From Mantis religiosa (Eukaryota > Arthropoda > Insecta > Mantodea > Mantidae): a stretch of DNA of 64,000 nucleotides. Below the pieces are notes generated by a model. That model was not told where the DNA came from, made no database searches, and worked only from the letters and a program-made list of their open reading frames with translations. The stretch spans positions 172,197,932 to 172,261,931 of the forward strand of contig CM060952.1 of the NCBI GenBank assembly GCA_030765055.1. The letters run 5' to 3'. Every line of letters begins with the position of its first letter. The stretch's first letter is position 1. Below are positions 10,047 to 22,600 of this stretch, in pieces. Made by a program: the position numbers and the translations under genes.

Positions 10047-11076
10047 AAAAGGATGTAAGTCCAGCTTCAGTATTCTGAAAGTAGTGGTAAGTACTACATT
10101 TAGTTTATTTCTAATGTATCTTATGTATCTAACATAATAATTGTTGTTCTTTTGCTTCTTTCAGCCTGTGAACATCTCAGCCTTTATGAAAGGTTTTTAC
10201 TGAAACTGTGGTACGTCTTCTTGCACACTTCTACAAGTTCCAAGTATCGCTTCTATTAGAATCACTTCACGTTTCATTTCTACTGTACACACACGCTGAA
10301 GACTACTGGATAACAAGTGCTTTCTCCACGTTCAACCAATTCATTTAAATGCATTTACGGATTGTTTTTCGATAAAAGGATATACTGGAAATCAAGCTGC
10401 ATTATTCTGACATAAGTCGTATGCTTGTAATTTAGTGCAGATGTGCTTCGCATTCCTTAACAGGTTCATTTAACAAGCTTTCTAGTCAATGTTGCGATGA
10501 CCTTTAAGGAAGTGATGCTACAAATGTAACACATGGAAGAGGAAGTAGCTTGGGTAAGGAGAAGAAAAGCTACTCGGGTAGTCTGCATTCCGATTTATTA
10601 CTAAAAGGAAGATGAGATAAGTGAAGAAAACTAATTTCAAATACCAACATCCTCTATTAACTCTCCGTAAAAAGTCGAGACCTGTTCATGGAAGTAGATC
10701 ATCATTATTATATTTTTCTGCATCTACAACGTATATTTCCAGTTTCTTTGCACTCCAAGAGCATTTAACGTAAAATGCACTTATGTTCAAATCTCAGCCC
10801 TCTACAGGAATAGTTATAATTCACTAACTAGGAATTACCTGCGTTCATTTCACGGTTTTATATGCTTATCCCAAAAATAATTAGTTTTCTTCTACTATAC
10901 TCTCTTTCGACTTATTCTAGCGTTCATTTGTTTGCGACGGAAAATGCACAAACCCTCGTAAGACAAAGAAGATGTATAATATTTGCCAAACAACTGTCAA
11001 CTGCATTAAAAATTAAGCTTTGTTGAACATATTTAAAGATTTGCTTGTAACTTAGATTATAGGAACTCGGTGTTTT
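10047..11076. other. No recognised feature
   Basis: AT-rich sequence with no long open frame, no repeat family seen elsewhere in the window and no RNA gene. Confidence 0.4.
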
Positions 11077-11440
11077 AGAAATCGTTTGAATGGTTTGGGT
11101 AAGCTATTGTTCACTTTCTGTGGTACGATATAGCCAATCGAATCGATCAGATCATAGTATCACCCATTGCAAAGGTTTAGATATTCTCACTCCTCTTCTT
11201 CTTTGTTCTCCTGTTCTCTCCCTCTCCTCTCTATCTGTGCTTCAGAAATCGTTCGATTTTTTTGAGGGAGCTATTGTTCACTTTTTGTGGTACGATATAG
11301 CCAATCGAATCGATCAGATCATAGTGTCACCCGTTGCAAAGGTTTAGATATTCTCACTCTTCTTCTTCTTCTTTGTTCTCCCGCTCTCTCTCTTTCTGTC
11401 TTTCTCTCTCTATCTCTCTCCTCTCTATCTGTGCACATAG
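11077..11440. repeat. Tandem duplication, period 167-168 bp
   Basis: Two units beginning AAATCGTTYGA (11078 and 11246) share TGGTACGATATAGCCAATCG (11121 and 11288) and a pyrimidine-rich end (TCTTCTTCTTTGTTCTC...). They are closely similar; the second has a longer CT-rich tract. Confidence 0.8.
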
Positions 11441-11589
11441 TCTCTCGGAAGCTTAATTAGTAATGTCTACTATTTTCCTAATTTATACTGTTAAGTATAA
11501 ACATTCTTAACTTTTTGTTGAATTTAACATACTATTAGCTAAATTTATATTGAAGAATTAATTCTTAAAGAATTAATCCTTTTAAAATT

Positions 11590-11948
11590 CAATACCACGG
11601 CCAGGATTTGAACCACGGATCTCCTGGTTTCCGTCCAGGAGAGCTACCTTGGCCAACATGCCGACGCGTCATTAAACTCTCTAATTGACTCATTATATAT
11701 TGTAGACCACTTAGAGTTCTCATATCCTAGATACACATTTGTGGTGACTTACTATTGTAAGTACTTATATACCAGGATTTTCATCGCTGAATATTTTAAT
11801 GTAAATTTACATTGAGGAATTAAATCTTAAATAATTAACCCTTTTAAATACATTACTCTGGTATATGGATGTTTTAATTAATTAGAGCCAACTGAAAAAT
11901 TCAATGCCACGGCCGGGATTTGAATCACGGATCTCCTAGTTTCCGTCC
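11590..11948 (-). mobile_element. Family C tandem pair, second unit truncated
   Basis: The minus-strand tRNA-like part at 11594-11655 and leader to about 11782 are followed by a second tRNA-like part at 11898-11948. The distance between equivalent points is about 311 bp, near one monomer. The second unit ends inside the tRNA-like part at CCGTCCAG. Confidence 0.65.
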
Positions 11949-12682
11949 AGCTAACTTTATGTATATAATTTCTATTAGCTATCTTTAAGTATATAATTTC
12001 TAAATAGATTAACTGAATAACTTTTTAATCCTTCACTCTTATAAAGCTAAAAGTATATAACCTAAATTTATAGCTTTAACATTGTTGAACCCGCATACTT
12101 TATTTATGTATAAACTATTCTTAGAAATAGTTATTGCTATGCTTCATACTAATTAACAATACCTTTGTATAAATTATCGTATTGCTAATTTTCTTGCATG
12201 TGCAAGGTAAATATAGAAATCTAGTAGGCTTTAAGCGATAGCCAAACCTTTTCAAGTGGATCACTATTCATGGTTTAGAGATTCTATTCTCTTTACACAG
12301 CCAAGAGGTATAGCAATAAATAACATTTTCCATTTGAGAAAAGTATAAGTAGGTATTGGAAAAGGGTTACAATGTATTATAATATATATATAATATCTCG
12401 GCAACGGTTAACTCGCATACAAAATATATTTGATATACATCGTGTGTTTTAACGAGATGTACATTGTGTAGTAAAATTCTGTGTACCTCTTACGGTTTAC
12501 CAGTTAATGTAAATGTCATGCAGAATGAAGAACGCCTCTGAAAACATACAGCTCATAATTTTTTTTAACCTATAGCATTTTAATTTAAATTTTGAGTCAT
12601 TTTTGAAGAAAAAAAACACTTCCGCAGAAACGTGATGCAGGAATTATGGAACCACTGTGTAACAGCTCAAACTCCAGGCATT
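11949..12682. other. AT-rich, nothing recognised
   Basis: Low-complexity AT-rich DNA without coding signs. Confidence 0.4.
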
Positions 12683-13053
<371 letters not shown>

Positions 13054-14225
13054 ATTTTGATATTTGTTCTTTAAAAGCTGTATTGAAAATTATTTATAAA
13101 ATTAGTTAAAAGTGATTGTAAAAACGTTAATGAAATTAAATTACAAATGAAAAGAAAAGTATGTTTTAATTTTAAAAAAATATAAATTTGCTATAGCAAC
13201 GGAAAAATAATTAACGAACTGTTTAGGAGCAAGAAGATGAGGTCTTTTTAATATTTAACCACTGAATAAGTTATTTGTGTAAACTCCGTATGAAGTCAAC
13301 GTAATTTGGTCTGATATTTTAATTTTACAGATAAAAATAATTTAATAAGTACATTGTAAAATACTGTAATTTAAAGATAAAAGGAAATAAAATAAAATCA
13401 ATTTTTTACAAAACTGAAAAGACTTCAGTATATTATATACGTGAGTATTGAATCTATTTTGTCAGAATTCTACCCGAGATAAGAGCTTCTCAGGCACTGA
13501 CTGGAACTCCGAGATAATCCAGGAGGACCAAGAATTTCCTACGAATTCTCGCAAGCCATAGATTTTGGTACAACCAAGTAAATTAAAAATTATAACAAAG
13601 TTAAATAAAATATGTTGTGAATTTGTGTTAAATTGTAAGGCATTGCATGTTTGATAATAGATTATGAGTACAATTTGGCTGGGAATAAAATGTTAATTAG
13701 CGATGGCTGGTTTTCAGGAAATTTCGCAGAAGTAGTTCGGTTGGATACGCTAGCCAGGGGTGAAAATATCCAAGGTGTCAGATTAGGTATGCCATGATAG
13801 CCTGGAATTCTTGGAATATGAAATAAATTATAGAGGAGCTTTAGGCTGTAAAACAGAAAATTTCAGAAAAGTAGAAATGAGATGGTAACATCGGATTAAA
13901 AGCTAGTAGTGAGAGTCTTAAATTAAAAACCAAAGGGGAAGGCTATTAGAGGATTTGGAATCTTAATAGCACATTTTGGGCATAATCTTGGACATTGGTC
14001 GGATCGCTGGTGGGACAAGACGTAGCTGGTAGACGGATTAGACATTATTTTTCCCTAAAGTGTAGAACCGCGTTTTGTCGCTTGGTAGAAGATTCAGATA
14101 TTAACACCAGACATTCAAATAATAGTTTACATTAGATGACAACTTCTCCATTTAAGTATATACTGTTTATTAAAAGTTTCAAAGTCAGATTCCAGTGTCA
14201 TTCTTTCTTTGAATACTAAAAACTC
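13054..14225. other. AT-rich, nothing recognised
   Basis: No family seen elsewhere in this window. Reading frames are short on both strands. Confidence 0.4.
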
Positions 14226-15190
14226 ACGCATGTATGTTGGAATCAGAAAATGCATATCAATAAATAATGCAACTTATATACTTACATATGAATTATTGAC
14301 TGCTTTAAACGAAAAAAGATATGTAGGTGGAATTTTCTTTGATCTAGCAAAGGCTTTTGATTGAGTTAATCATGACATTCTGGAAATTGGAATTTTATGG
14401 AATAAGAAACGAACATTTACGTTGGTATCATGTCTAAATGAAAGAAAACATAACTTCAAATTTTGAAGTAACTAGTGGGATTGGTTATGAAAAACTTCAA
14501 ATTGAAAGTAGTATCTCATGGAATACCCCAAGGTTCAGTGTTAGGGGCCTTTACTGATCTATATAAACGACCTCTTACTTTATATAAAGGACATTGCCAG
14601 TGCAGTTATTTTGGCTGATGACACTAATTCCTGGTGACCAGTATACATTTAAATGTATACTGAATTAAGTTTTGAACTGAATGCCATGTTAGTTAAAGCG
14701 AACAAGTTATCTGTGAATTTATACAATGCAAAAGTTGTTAAATTTATAACTCGTCGTACGTCACACACTCAGAAATTGGGATTGGTGATACGACAAAATT
14801 GAGAGCATAAAATTACTTGGCCTTCAAGTTGTCAGATGTTCAGATTGGAATGCCCACATGAAGTACATCTCAACTAAACTCAGTCCTACCTGTTATGCTA
14901 TCCGAATTTTTTGTTAATGTGAGTGTTATTGATACGCTTAAATTAGTGTATTATGCATACTTTAACTCTATTACGGAATACGGAATATTATTTTGGGGAA
15001 ACTCAGTAGAAACTAAAAAAATATATTTCTTATGCAAAAAATGTTATAAGAATCATTACTAATACGCTTAGCAGACGCTTCTACGAAGATCTTTTTAGAA
15101 AGTTTAAGTTATTAATCCCTCCTTTAACACCAGCTTTGATACTTAATCAGTTTTGGTTTTTAGTTATGCTGTTCATAGACACACGTACGC
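14226..15190 (+). mobile_element. Decayed Jockey-like LINE, RT region
   Basis: Plus-strand reading shows ISINNATYILTYELLTALNE, GGIFFDLAKAFD (stop) VNHDIL, HGIPQGSVLG and the catalytic box as VILADDT. About 300 bp later comes a segment like KLLGLQVVRCSDWNAH, and then LKLVYYAYFNSITEYGILFWG-like text. Motif order is right for an LINE RT but stops and frameshifts are many, so this is an old copy. Confidence 0.8.
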
Positions 15191-15389
15191 GGATGTTTTT
15201 TTTTTCTCAAGATGCTATTTTTATTCAAAACTTGTAGTTATACTAAAATCTCGACGTCAAAATAAAAAATTTTGAATGTACATTTACTTTCTCTATGTAT
15301 ATGATAGAGTAAGAAATATCATTTCAATATGCTTTTAGACAGTCATTATCTTTGACATGCAAATAAACAAATATTGTACTAAAAATGTA

Positions 15390-15535
15390 ATAGCATAAAC
15401 GGGATTTAAACCACGAATCTATGGCTTACCGTGCCACTTCTTTCAGGAATTAAATCACCATGGGAACGTTTCGGAGGGCCATTAGTTCCCCAACAAGTCA
15501 CATTTTTTCCGGTAAGCCGTCAAACGTTTTCAAAT
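15390..15535 (-). mobile_element. Degenerate family C fragment
   Basis: Minus-strand remnants of the B-box region (GTGGTTTAAATCCCG) and of the leader (GGCTTACCGGAAAAAATGTG) in the right order and distance. Confidence 0.5.
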
Positions 15536-16584
15536 TTATATTTGAAAGTATAAGTAACTCATTAGGGTAATTTAATGTCGTACATGTATACTACCACTAA
15601 ATTTTACAGACTGTTTTTCAGTCAGTCAGTCTTCTTCTACCTTTCCAATCCTAGCATACACACGACATGTATGGATAAACAATTTATAATTCTTTTGTTC
15701 ATATGACATCATACCGATAGAGATTGGGTATTGCAACTGTTTCCAGCTAACAGGGCAATAGTGTGTAACATTTGTAACCTAGTCATTGTTCTGAACAAGT
15801 CTGAGAACCCCTGGTGAGAAGTAATAACACTAACAAATATACCAACAAAGATAATTATGCAACTGGAGGCAAAATATATTGCAAGAGTATTTTCGTTTAA
15901 ATCAGAGTATATAGGAATTAAAGGCGTGTGTGCTATACATTTTATTTTAATTTAGATGCAAACATTAATTTACACTTTATCCATTAAACAAACACGAGTT
16001 CCAACCTTATGCTCTCTAGAATGAACGAACTTAACTAAAAATGTTGAATATATCTTGGAATCAGTGTCTTAATGAACATTATTTAGATTAACATGTCTAC
16101 ATACCTTTAGATATAAACTTCAATAACTATTTAAAAGCATTTTGGAATCTCTAAGCTGCAGAAAAAAACAAAGTTGTTAATACATACAAACATATGACCA
16201 CCGCTTTTTATTTTATCTTGATACATGTTCACTTATCAACTGGAGGGCATGAGTTCGGTCTCCAGTCGAGCCAGCTGTGCAGCTGAAGTAGTTTTCCTTC
16301 GTTCTTTATGTTGTCAATCATCTCCTTTTTATTTAGATGATATTAACCTGTTTATAATCGCTTTTAGAACTTTGACAGTCATCTAGATAAATAAATTCAT
16401 AATGAGACTATAATCTTGATTGCTACTATGCATATTAAACACTCGTAGTGGCCAAAAAAGTTTTTGCAAGAAGTTTCTGATTAAAACTGGACTAAGTTCT
16501 TGGCACATATTCTTGTCAGTTGTGTAAGAAAATTCCAGAAAGACTTGCAAGATTGTGAAACAAAGTCTTTAAAGAAGCTGAATA
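15536..16584. other. Nothing recognised; possible old SINE scrap near 16245-16300
   Basis: A short patch (GAGTTCGGTCTCCAGTCGAG) is B-box-like, but I cannot assign it to a family. The rest is AT-rich. Confidence 0.3.
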
Positions 16585-16589
16585 TATAA

Positions 16590-17142
16590 TGTGACTTTCT
16601 GGGTTCGTAGAATTAAAAGTTCAAGTTGCACAAATTCAAAATGTTTTTTTTTTTTTTCGTAGAAATACACTTTGTACAATCCTTACGGTAGCCGAATTAC
16701 GTCACATACACAATTACAATCTTCCAAGATCGTTGACCACAAACAAACACCGTTCACAGTTGCACGATACTCTGTTTACAGCTCTCGTTACAACTCCGTT
16801 TACGACTACTGCTTGGCGAGTCGCCGCTTCTTTAAATATATCTATTGATAATTCTAGACAATTCTAAAACAAACAAGAGACCGAATTTTCTCTGTCAATC
16901 AAGATGTCACCAGAATGTTCCATTTACCTCACTTATTTGTTTCGGCAGACCTTTATCTCCGTGCTATCTTTATCAGTTCCAGTAAGATAGTTATCTCTGT
17001 GATACACTATCCGTCCGTTATCTCTCCGCGCCGAACCTTTTGTGCGCATCGCCGCGACAATAAAGTATTCTGTAGAATGTAACCGTTCTAAAATGTGCGT
17101 CCTTGCAAGGTTCCAGGGCATTCAAAATCCGACACTTATGCA
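16590..17142 (-). mobile_element. Solo LTR, copy 2
   Basis: Same family as 4679-5144. On the minus strand it starts TGCATAAGTG and ends GAACCCAGAAAGTCACA. A 5-bp duplication TATAA (16585-16589 and 17143-17147) flanks it. It shares the GGCGAGTCGCCGCTTCTTTA-type promoter region (plus view near 16815) and the region around the polyadenylation site, here with a T-run at 16645-16658. Confidence 0.7.
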
Positions 17143-17149
17143 TATAATG

Positions 17150-18511
17150 GAGACTATAGTTCAAACGGATATAATCCGCTAAATTGCACCCCTAATCGAA
17201 ATGCGATTTAGTTCGCGTGTAGTGTAAACCTACCAGGACCATCCGTGATTGTCGCGTTCTCAATCTTGTCTCCCTCTACTGCGTTGGTTAGGTGTAGCTG
17301 GGCCATACTGCAGTGATTGCTTTGAGATTTGAACAGTGTTTAGCGCCCACTCTTACTACAAGAGGCATCAGAGGCAGTGACACTAATAATAAATGTTAAC
17401 TGGAAAGAACATTTGGGACAAAAAGGTTCAGGTCTTGTAACCGCAGTATCAGGCAGCGATTATGAGGCGGCGAATTCATTGAAATCAGATAATTAAAAAG
17501 GAGATAAATGAATGAAAATGCTTTGCTAAACTAATATAAAAATCTTGTTATATTAATATGAAATTAGAATGGATAGAGGTAATGATTAAAATAGCGATTG
17601 ACTTACACAATAAGAAGGCAAGAATATAATTTAATATAACATACATACTAGCATCCAGGCAAGAAAGAGAAAATATTCTTGTAAAAATTTGCACACTTCG
17701 GAGAGACAGGAAGGTAGGACCGTTACTCTCTTTGTGCAAATAAAGGTTCAATGTCTGAGAACTGTAGAATACTCACAACCAGGAATTTTTTGGGACAAAA
17801 GGGTTTTTAAAATGTGGCGGAGTATGAACGCTAAAGGGATTTACTTCGCTGATTTGATAACGATGTATACCGTTACAGAGCCCAGGGTAGGCGCTCCCCA
17901 ACTCAGGGTGGGCTGAACGTCAATGAGTTAAATGAGTTTTGCAAACCAATGCGAAAATTCGAAATAAAGAGAAACCAATAATAATGTAAGATTTGAGAAG
18001 GGTAAAACTATTTTAGTCATGTGATAAAGTTAGAGAGGGGATCAGAATAAGGTTCGAACTGACTCACAATGTAGGAAAACTTATTTAAAAGGTTATACTA
18101 CGACAGGAAGGACATGTTCATGCGAATTAAGAATTAGAAGCGAAGATTTATAAGTACGAAATGAGGGAAGTTGAGCATAGCGCAACCAGCGTAAGTCGAA
18201 GCAGCGTTAGAAGTTTGTTAGAGCAAAGTAGTCACTGTATAAAGAAGAAATAGAAACCACGCGGAAGTAACTTTAAAGAACTAATCCAGGGTTTCCAGTA
18301 AATTGAATTTATGTTAGGAATTTTACTAACAGGTGGTCACCGATACAAGTCAATCAGGATCAAACAAACTTAGTAAGAATTAAACTAAATAATTCTGCAA
18401 CAAATGAAGTGTTATTAATACGACTGAGTAACCAACAACCACCAAAATCCATTTCCTACAACCATTCACCTGAGGATAAGAGAACTCACAGCTCCAATTA
18501 GAACCCAATTA
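17150..18511. other. Nothing recognised
   Basis: Moderately AT-rich DNA. Short open frames (for example 17548-17751 minus) carry no motif. Confidence 0.35.
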
Positions 18512-18625
18512 ATTTAACTCTGGTATGCGGATTTGCCGCAGTCTCAGCCAGGGAGATAGTACTGGCGGGATTCGAACCACATACCTCTATTTATGAGTCA
18601 ATCTCTAAGTGACCTCAGCTAGAGA
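18512..18625 (-). mobile_element. tRNA-like SINE fragment, family unassigned
   Basis: The minus strand has an A-box-like TAGCTGAGGTCACTTAGAG and a B box GGTTCGAATCCCGCC, followed by a GC-richer body. It matches none of families A to F closely. Confidence 0.5.
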
Positions 18626-18679
18626 TATTTTATATTTGAACTAGTAGTAGAGAATAGCTGAGAAGACGGTATAGAAATA

Positions 18680-19130
18680 GACGAATTCTTATATTTGTCG
18701 ATATTCAGGCAGGCTTGAAGGCCCTCAATAACCACATTAAGACACCCACGGCACTGGCTACACAGAAATGAGTTCAGCTAGGTGAATGCCGGGACATATG
18801 GGAACTCTGGGCTATAAAGGACCAAATGAATTGCTAAGAAGGTAATTGAACATCCTTAAACCATCACTATTACAGGTCCTAGCTATCAGCATTTGTACCT
18901 TAGAGTACACCAAATATATCGGGACTTTCTGTGGGAACTCCAAAGCTGTCATACAGAAATTGGATAGATACAGAGCCTACGAACAGCTAAAACTAAACAG
19001 GGAAGAGCACTCCTGACCTTTAAGCCTTTTTAAAGAACACTTCCTTAGAGGACACCTGCACAAAATGGGACAGCGAGTGAATTCTCTCTGTAGACGATAT
19101 CAATAGGCAGACCAGTCATATTCATATTTA
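18680..19130 (+). mobile_element. Jockey/R1-type LINE fragment: RNase H and C-terminus
   Basis: Plus-strand text in one or two frames gives QAGLKALNNHIKTPTALATQ (RNase H DSQAALKAL-type motif), then FCGNSKAVIQKLDRYRAYEQ, then FLRGHLHKMGQRVNSLCRR. The last matches the LLTGHxxLRxHLHKMG...CRxC motif of these LINEs, also seen at 9555-9912. Several stops; an old copy. Confidence 0.7.
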
Positions 19131-19161
19131 TTGCAGCTTAATAGAGTGTTTGTTTTGTTTT

Positions 19162-19398
19162 GCCCGCCTCGGTAGCGTAGATGGTAGCATGTCTGCCTCA
19201 CGTTCAAGAGGTCCCGAGTTCGAATCTAGGTAAGGTCGAGCTACGTGGATAAAGTTCTTTCCGAGGTGTTCCCTTATCCTTACAGACGAATGTCAGGAAG
19301 CTCTAAACTCCATGGATCCTGGACACATTTGAACATCATTTCATCCATTTCATTCACCGTCCGACATGACTTAACGTTGGAGGACAAAAAATTACGAA
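19162..19398 (+). mobile_element. SINE family A, full-length copy
   Basis: Complete head, A box and B box (GAGTTCGAATC), body and tail GGAGGACAAAAAATTAC. The body is somewhat diverged (AGGTAAGGTCGAGC for GGTCAGGGTGAG). Confidence 0.9.
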
Positions 19399-19501
19399 AA
19401 AAAATTACAGTGTTTGAACACAATTAAGTCATATCATTTGTAATACATACTCTGCCTTAAAAGTAAACGACTAGAAATGTCAAAAAGATTGTCAATTATC
19501 T

Positions 19502-19511
<10 letters not shown>

Positions 19512-19588
<77 letters not shown>
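19512..19588. repeat. (CA)n microsatellite, 77 bp
   Basis: It follows a (TC)n stretch and abuts the 3' end of the LINE to its right. Confidence 0.95.
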
Positions 19589-19589
<1 letters not shown>

Positions 19590-19596
<7 letters not shown>

Positions 19597-20460
19597 ACAT
19601 AATTATTCAAAATCATCGAAGTTGTCATCAAAATATTCACCTATACTGTAATACGCTCTGCTTAACAAGAGTTTAGTCAGTTTAGATTTAAACTTAGCAG
19701 CTGACACAGTATTATTTAGGCTTTCCGGAAGTTTATTAAGCAGTTTTGGACAAAAGTATTGAGGCTTGTGTTCAAAAGGTTTTAGCCTGTGACCTTTAAC
19801 TATATAGTTATTAATTCACCTTGTTTCCTATGTGTGGACTTCGAATTTGTGAAGGTTATATTCCTGTTATGTACAAAAAGTATTTTTCGTAGAATAAATA
19901 TGCACGGAAGAGTAAGTATGTGTAATTTTTTAAAATACGACCTGCATTAACTCGTACGTGTTATTTTTGCCAGGTATGTGATAGCTCTTTTCTGTAGGAG
20001 AAAAACTCTGTTAAAGTTTAATTTTGAAGTGTCTACCCACAGCTCGCTGCCATAATAAATGTGTGAATATATTAATGCAAAATATCCTGACTTACTAGTA
20101 TCTACTGAGAGAAAATTGGCTAAATATCGCAAAACAAAAAGTCCAGAGCTTAATTTACTTTCCAGTTTTTCAATGTGGTTGTTCCAAGTTAACTTGTCAT
20201 CAAGGATTAAGCCTAAAATATTTACACCTTTTACACACTGGACTAGACTATTGCCTATATTAAGCTGAGATTCGAAAGGACGTCTGTTTGTGCATTAGTA
20301 CACAGACTGTTATCATTAAAATACTGTGCCATGATATTGGAGGTCAAATTTGCATCGATTTCCATTTGGAGCTAATTTCCAAAATAGGAGTTTTCTCTAA
20401 TATGATCAAAAGTCTGAATCAGTTTATTATGAGCCTCTGACTTATGTAACGTTGACAACA
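19590..20460 (-). mobile_element. Jockey-like LINE 3' fragment
   Basis: On the minus strand a nearly open frame reads VNILGLILDDKLTWNNHIEK, then ALIYSHIYYGSELWVDTSKL and FNRVFLLQKRAITYLAKI, the thumb and connection segment that follows the RT palm in Jockey-type elements. A 3' UTR-like stretch follows to about 19600, where a (CA)n array begins. Coding text is best at 19947-20280. Confidence 0.8.
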
Positions 20461-20996
20461 CCAAGGATCCTAATAGATGTGCAAAGGGTGCAGTGTAGGG
20501 CATTGTTGTCTTTTCTATCATACTAAAAATAAACAAACCCATGTTGGTTACACGCTGAAGTGCCTAGCTTTGGTATTTCCTGGCGCAAGGGATTTTGAAC
20601 GTAGTGCCTTGGGCGTGGGTGTGTGCTTGTTTGAAAATGTGTACGTTAAAAAACAATACCAGGAAAACGGAAAACTACAGAAGTACAAGAAAAAATGAAT
20701 AAATAGAGCCCATCGGAAAATATACATAACAATGCCAATATTTATTACTGAAGCACTTTCAGGAAGAGCGAAAGTAGCAATTATTGCCACAATTATGCAA
20801 TATTTCCATTATAATTGATTGTTTTGCCGAGTGATATATTTCAGGTGAAAATTGTATACTTTAAAATTGCTTTCGTTTCGATAACTGATCTTTGATAACG
20901 AATCTGGTGCTTAAGTTGAAGATTTGAATCAGTATGCTAAAATTCTTATGAGTGCACTCACATGATCTTCTCTACTACGCTTACTGATCCTCTACA
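20461..20996. other. Nothing recognised
   Basis: Open frames of 73-80 codons overlap on opposite strands (20477-20790) without any motif. Confidence 0.35.
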
Positions 20997-21200
20997 GCCC
21001 ACCTCGGTAGCGTAGATGATAGCGTATCTACCTTACGTTCAAGAGATCCCAAGTTATATGAGTTATTTGAATAAGATTTTTTCTCCTCGGCTTTCCTTTG
21101 TCCTGAAAGACAAATGTTGGTAACTCTAAGCTCTCTGGACCTTGGATTCATTTGAGCATCATTTCAGGAATTTCATTCATCATACGATATGATTTAAAAA
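20997..21200 (+). mobile_element. SINE family A, diverged copy
   Basis: Head CCCACCTCGGTAGCGTAGAT is followed by a damaged B-box region (deletion after CCCAAGTTATATGAG) and a recognisable body to CATACGATATGATTTAAA. Confidence 0.8.
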
Positions 21201-21644
21201 GAACACTTCTCTCTTAAGCTCTTCTATGAGTCATTCTTCAACGTACTTCATGTTAATCGAGATAAGCGTATAAGCGTTATTTCCTTTATAGATAGAATTG
21301 GAAAACGGGAATACAGAGGCTTAAGCGATACCCTTAAAGAAGCTGGTCGTTATGCCATAGCTTTGAAATTCAATTATCTTTGCATGTCCAAGTAACAGAT
21401 GACTTGCCATTTCCTAACAGTACAAATAGTGGAAAATGCAGACAGATAATAAGATGCATCTGGGCGATGGTTCACTCCATGAAAAATATATTTGAAATAA
21501 ATTGTGTTTTAACCGGTGCAGTCGTATCGCCTCCAGTAGCTGCATTTCATGGTCGCACTGGCTCCCGCGTCTGAAAAGTTGTTCTTACCTGAAAGTTTGT
21601 ACCGGCTCCCGAGTCACGTTGTTATCGACTTAACTAGTTAACTT
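21201..21644. other. Nothing recognised
   Basis: Spacer between two SINE copies; no repeat or coding signal. Confidence 0.35.
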
Positions 21645-21855
21645 ATTTTTCCTGGGTCGCCAAGCGAATGCTGGGTAGGGTTAATTACAACCCCCGAATT
21701 TTCTGTGTCTCGACGGTGCATGGCAGAATGATATGCTCTGAGTAAAACTTCCTCCTTCGGTAGGAGGGTCTCCGGTTTCCGATCCGGTCTCGTGGGTCGC
21801 TTCAGGGCCATGGTGGGTGAGAAGCGGTTGCACTGCCCGGCAACCTGCAACCTGC
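21645..21855 (+). mobile_element. SINE family E, body without head
   Basis: Starts at TTTTCCTGGGTCGCCAAGCG and runs through CTTCCTCCTTCGGTAGGAGG to CGCTTCAGGGCCATGG. The tRNA-like head is absent. Confidence 0.7.
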
Positions 21856-22014
21856 CTTCTGAATGTGGTGACTCCTTAAGATTCTAACCTACCATATCCT
21901 ATTTAATCATGTCGTGTTTTAAGTCTCACTAAAAACCTCATTCTCACTATGATATCCAAGGTTAACTTCCGTATATGAGCACGAGAACTGACATGCTTTT
22001 CAAATTACTTAATT

Positions 22015-22600
22015 TTTTTGCTTCTTTGTCATCATCATCACCGTATAAGCCTTGTGGCCCGTTCCAACTTCAAGGAAATTGATCGGACCATCTCATTCGT
22101 GGCCTGCCAACATTTCTTCTACCTACAGGTTTATACTTGTATACTATTTGAGGTGTACGGTCTTCGGTCATGCTCTGCACATGATCTTGCCATTTTTGCA
22201 TGTATGTAATGATTGTTTCATTTAGACTCTGAATTTCCAATTCTCTTCTAATACCCTCGTTTCTTTTCTTGTCTATGAGTCTATAACCTGCCACCTGTCT
22301 CAGAAATTTCATCTCAGCAGCCTCCACTTTCTTTTGTTTGTGAGATAGTCAAGACCCAGTTTTCACACCCATAAAACAGGGTTGGGATCGCCATTATTTT
22401 ATACAGTTTTAACCAAGTTTGAAGATTACAATTTTTAAAAGTTCTTTTTATTGTGGCAGATATTGTTTGGAAATTGTTTATTTTGTTTTGTATATCTCTA
22501 TTACTGGTATATGACACAATATTTGCTTCTTTGGTTTGTTGTTTAATGTTCTTGCTAAGTTCTTCACACATCTGCTGAAGCCTCTTGTATCCCTTTTTTC
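22015..22600 (-). mobile_element. 5'-truncated LINE, C-terminal region
   Basis: The minus strand gives KLYKIMAIPTLFYGCENWVL, then EAAEMKFLRQVAGYRLIDKK and GRRNVGRPRMRWSDQF, the conserved end of a LINE endonuclease/reverse-transcriptase protein also seen at 47.3 and 52.1 kb. A frameshift near 22320 separates the two halves. The 3' end is a short (GATGAT)n tail (plus view CATCATCATCACCG near 22030). Confidence 0.85.

Noticed and set aside
19145..19410. AGTGTTTG on both sides of the SINE A at 19162 as a target duplication
   Set aside because: The left copy is separated from the SINE head by about nine extra bases, so the match may be chance.
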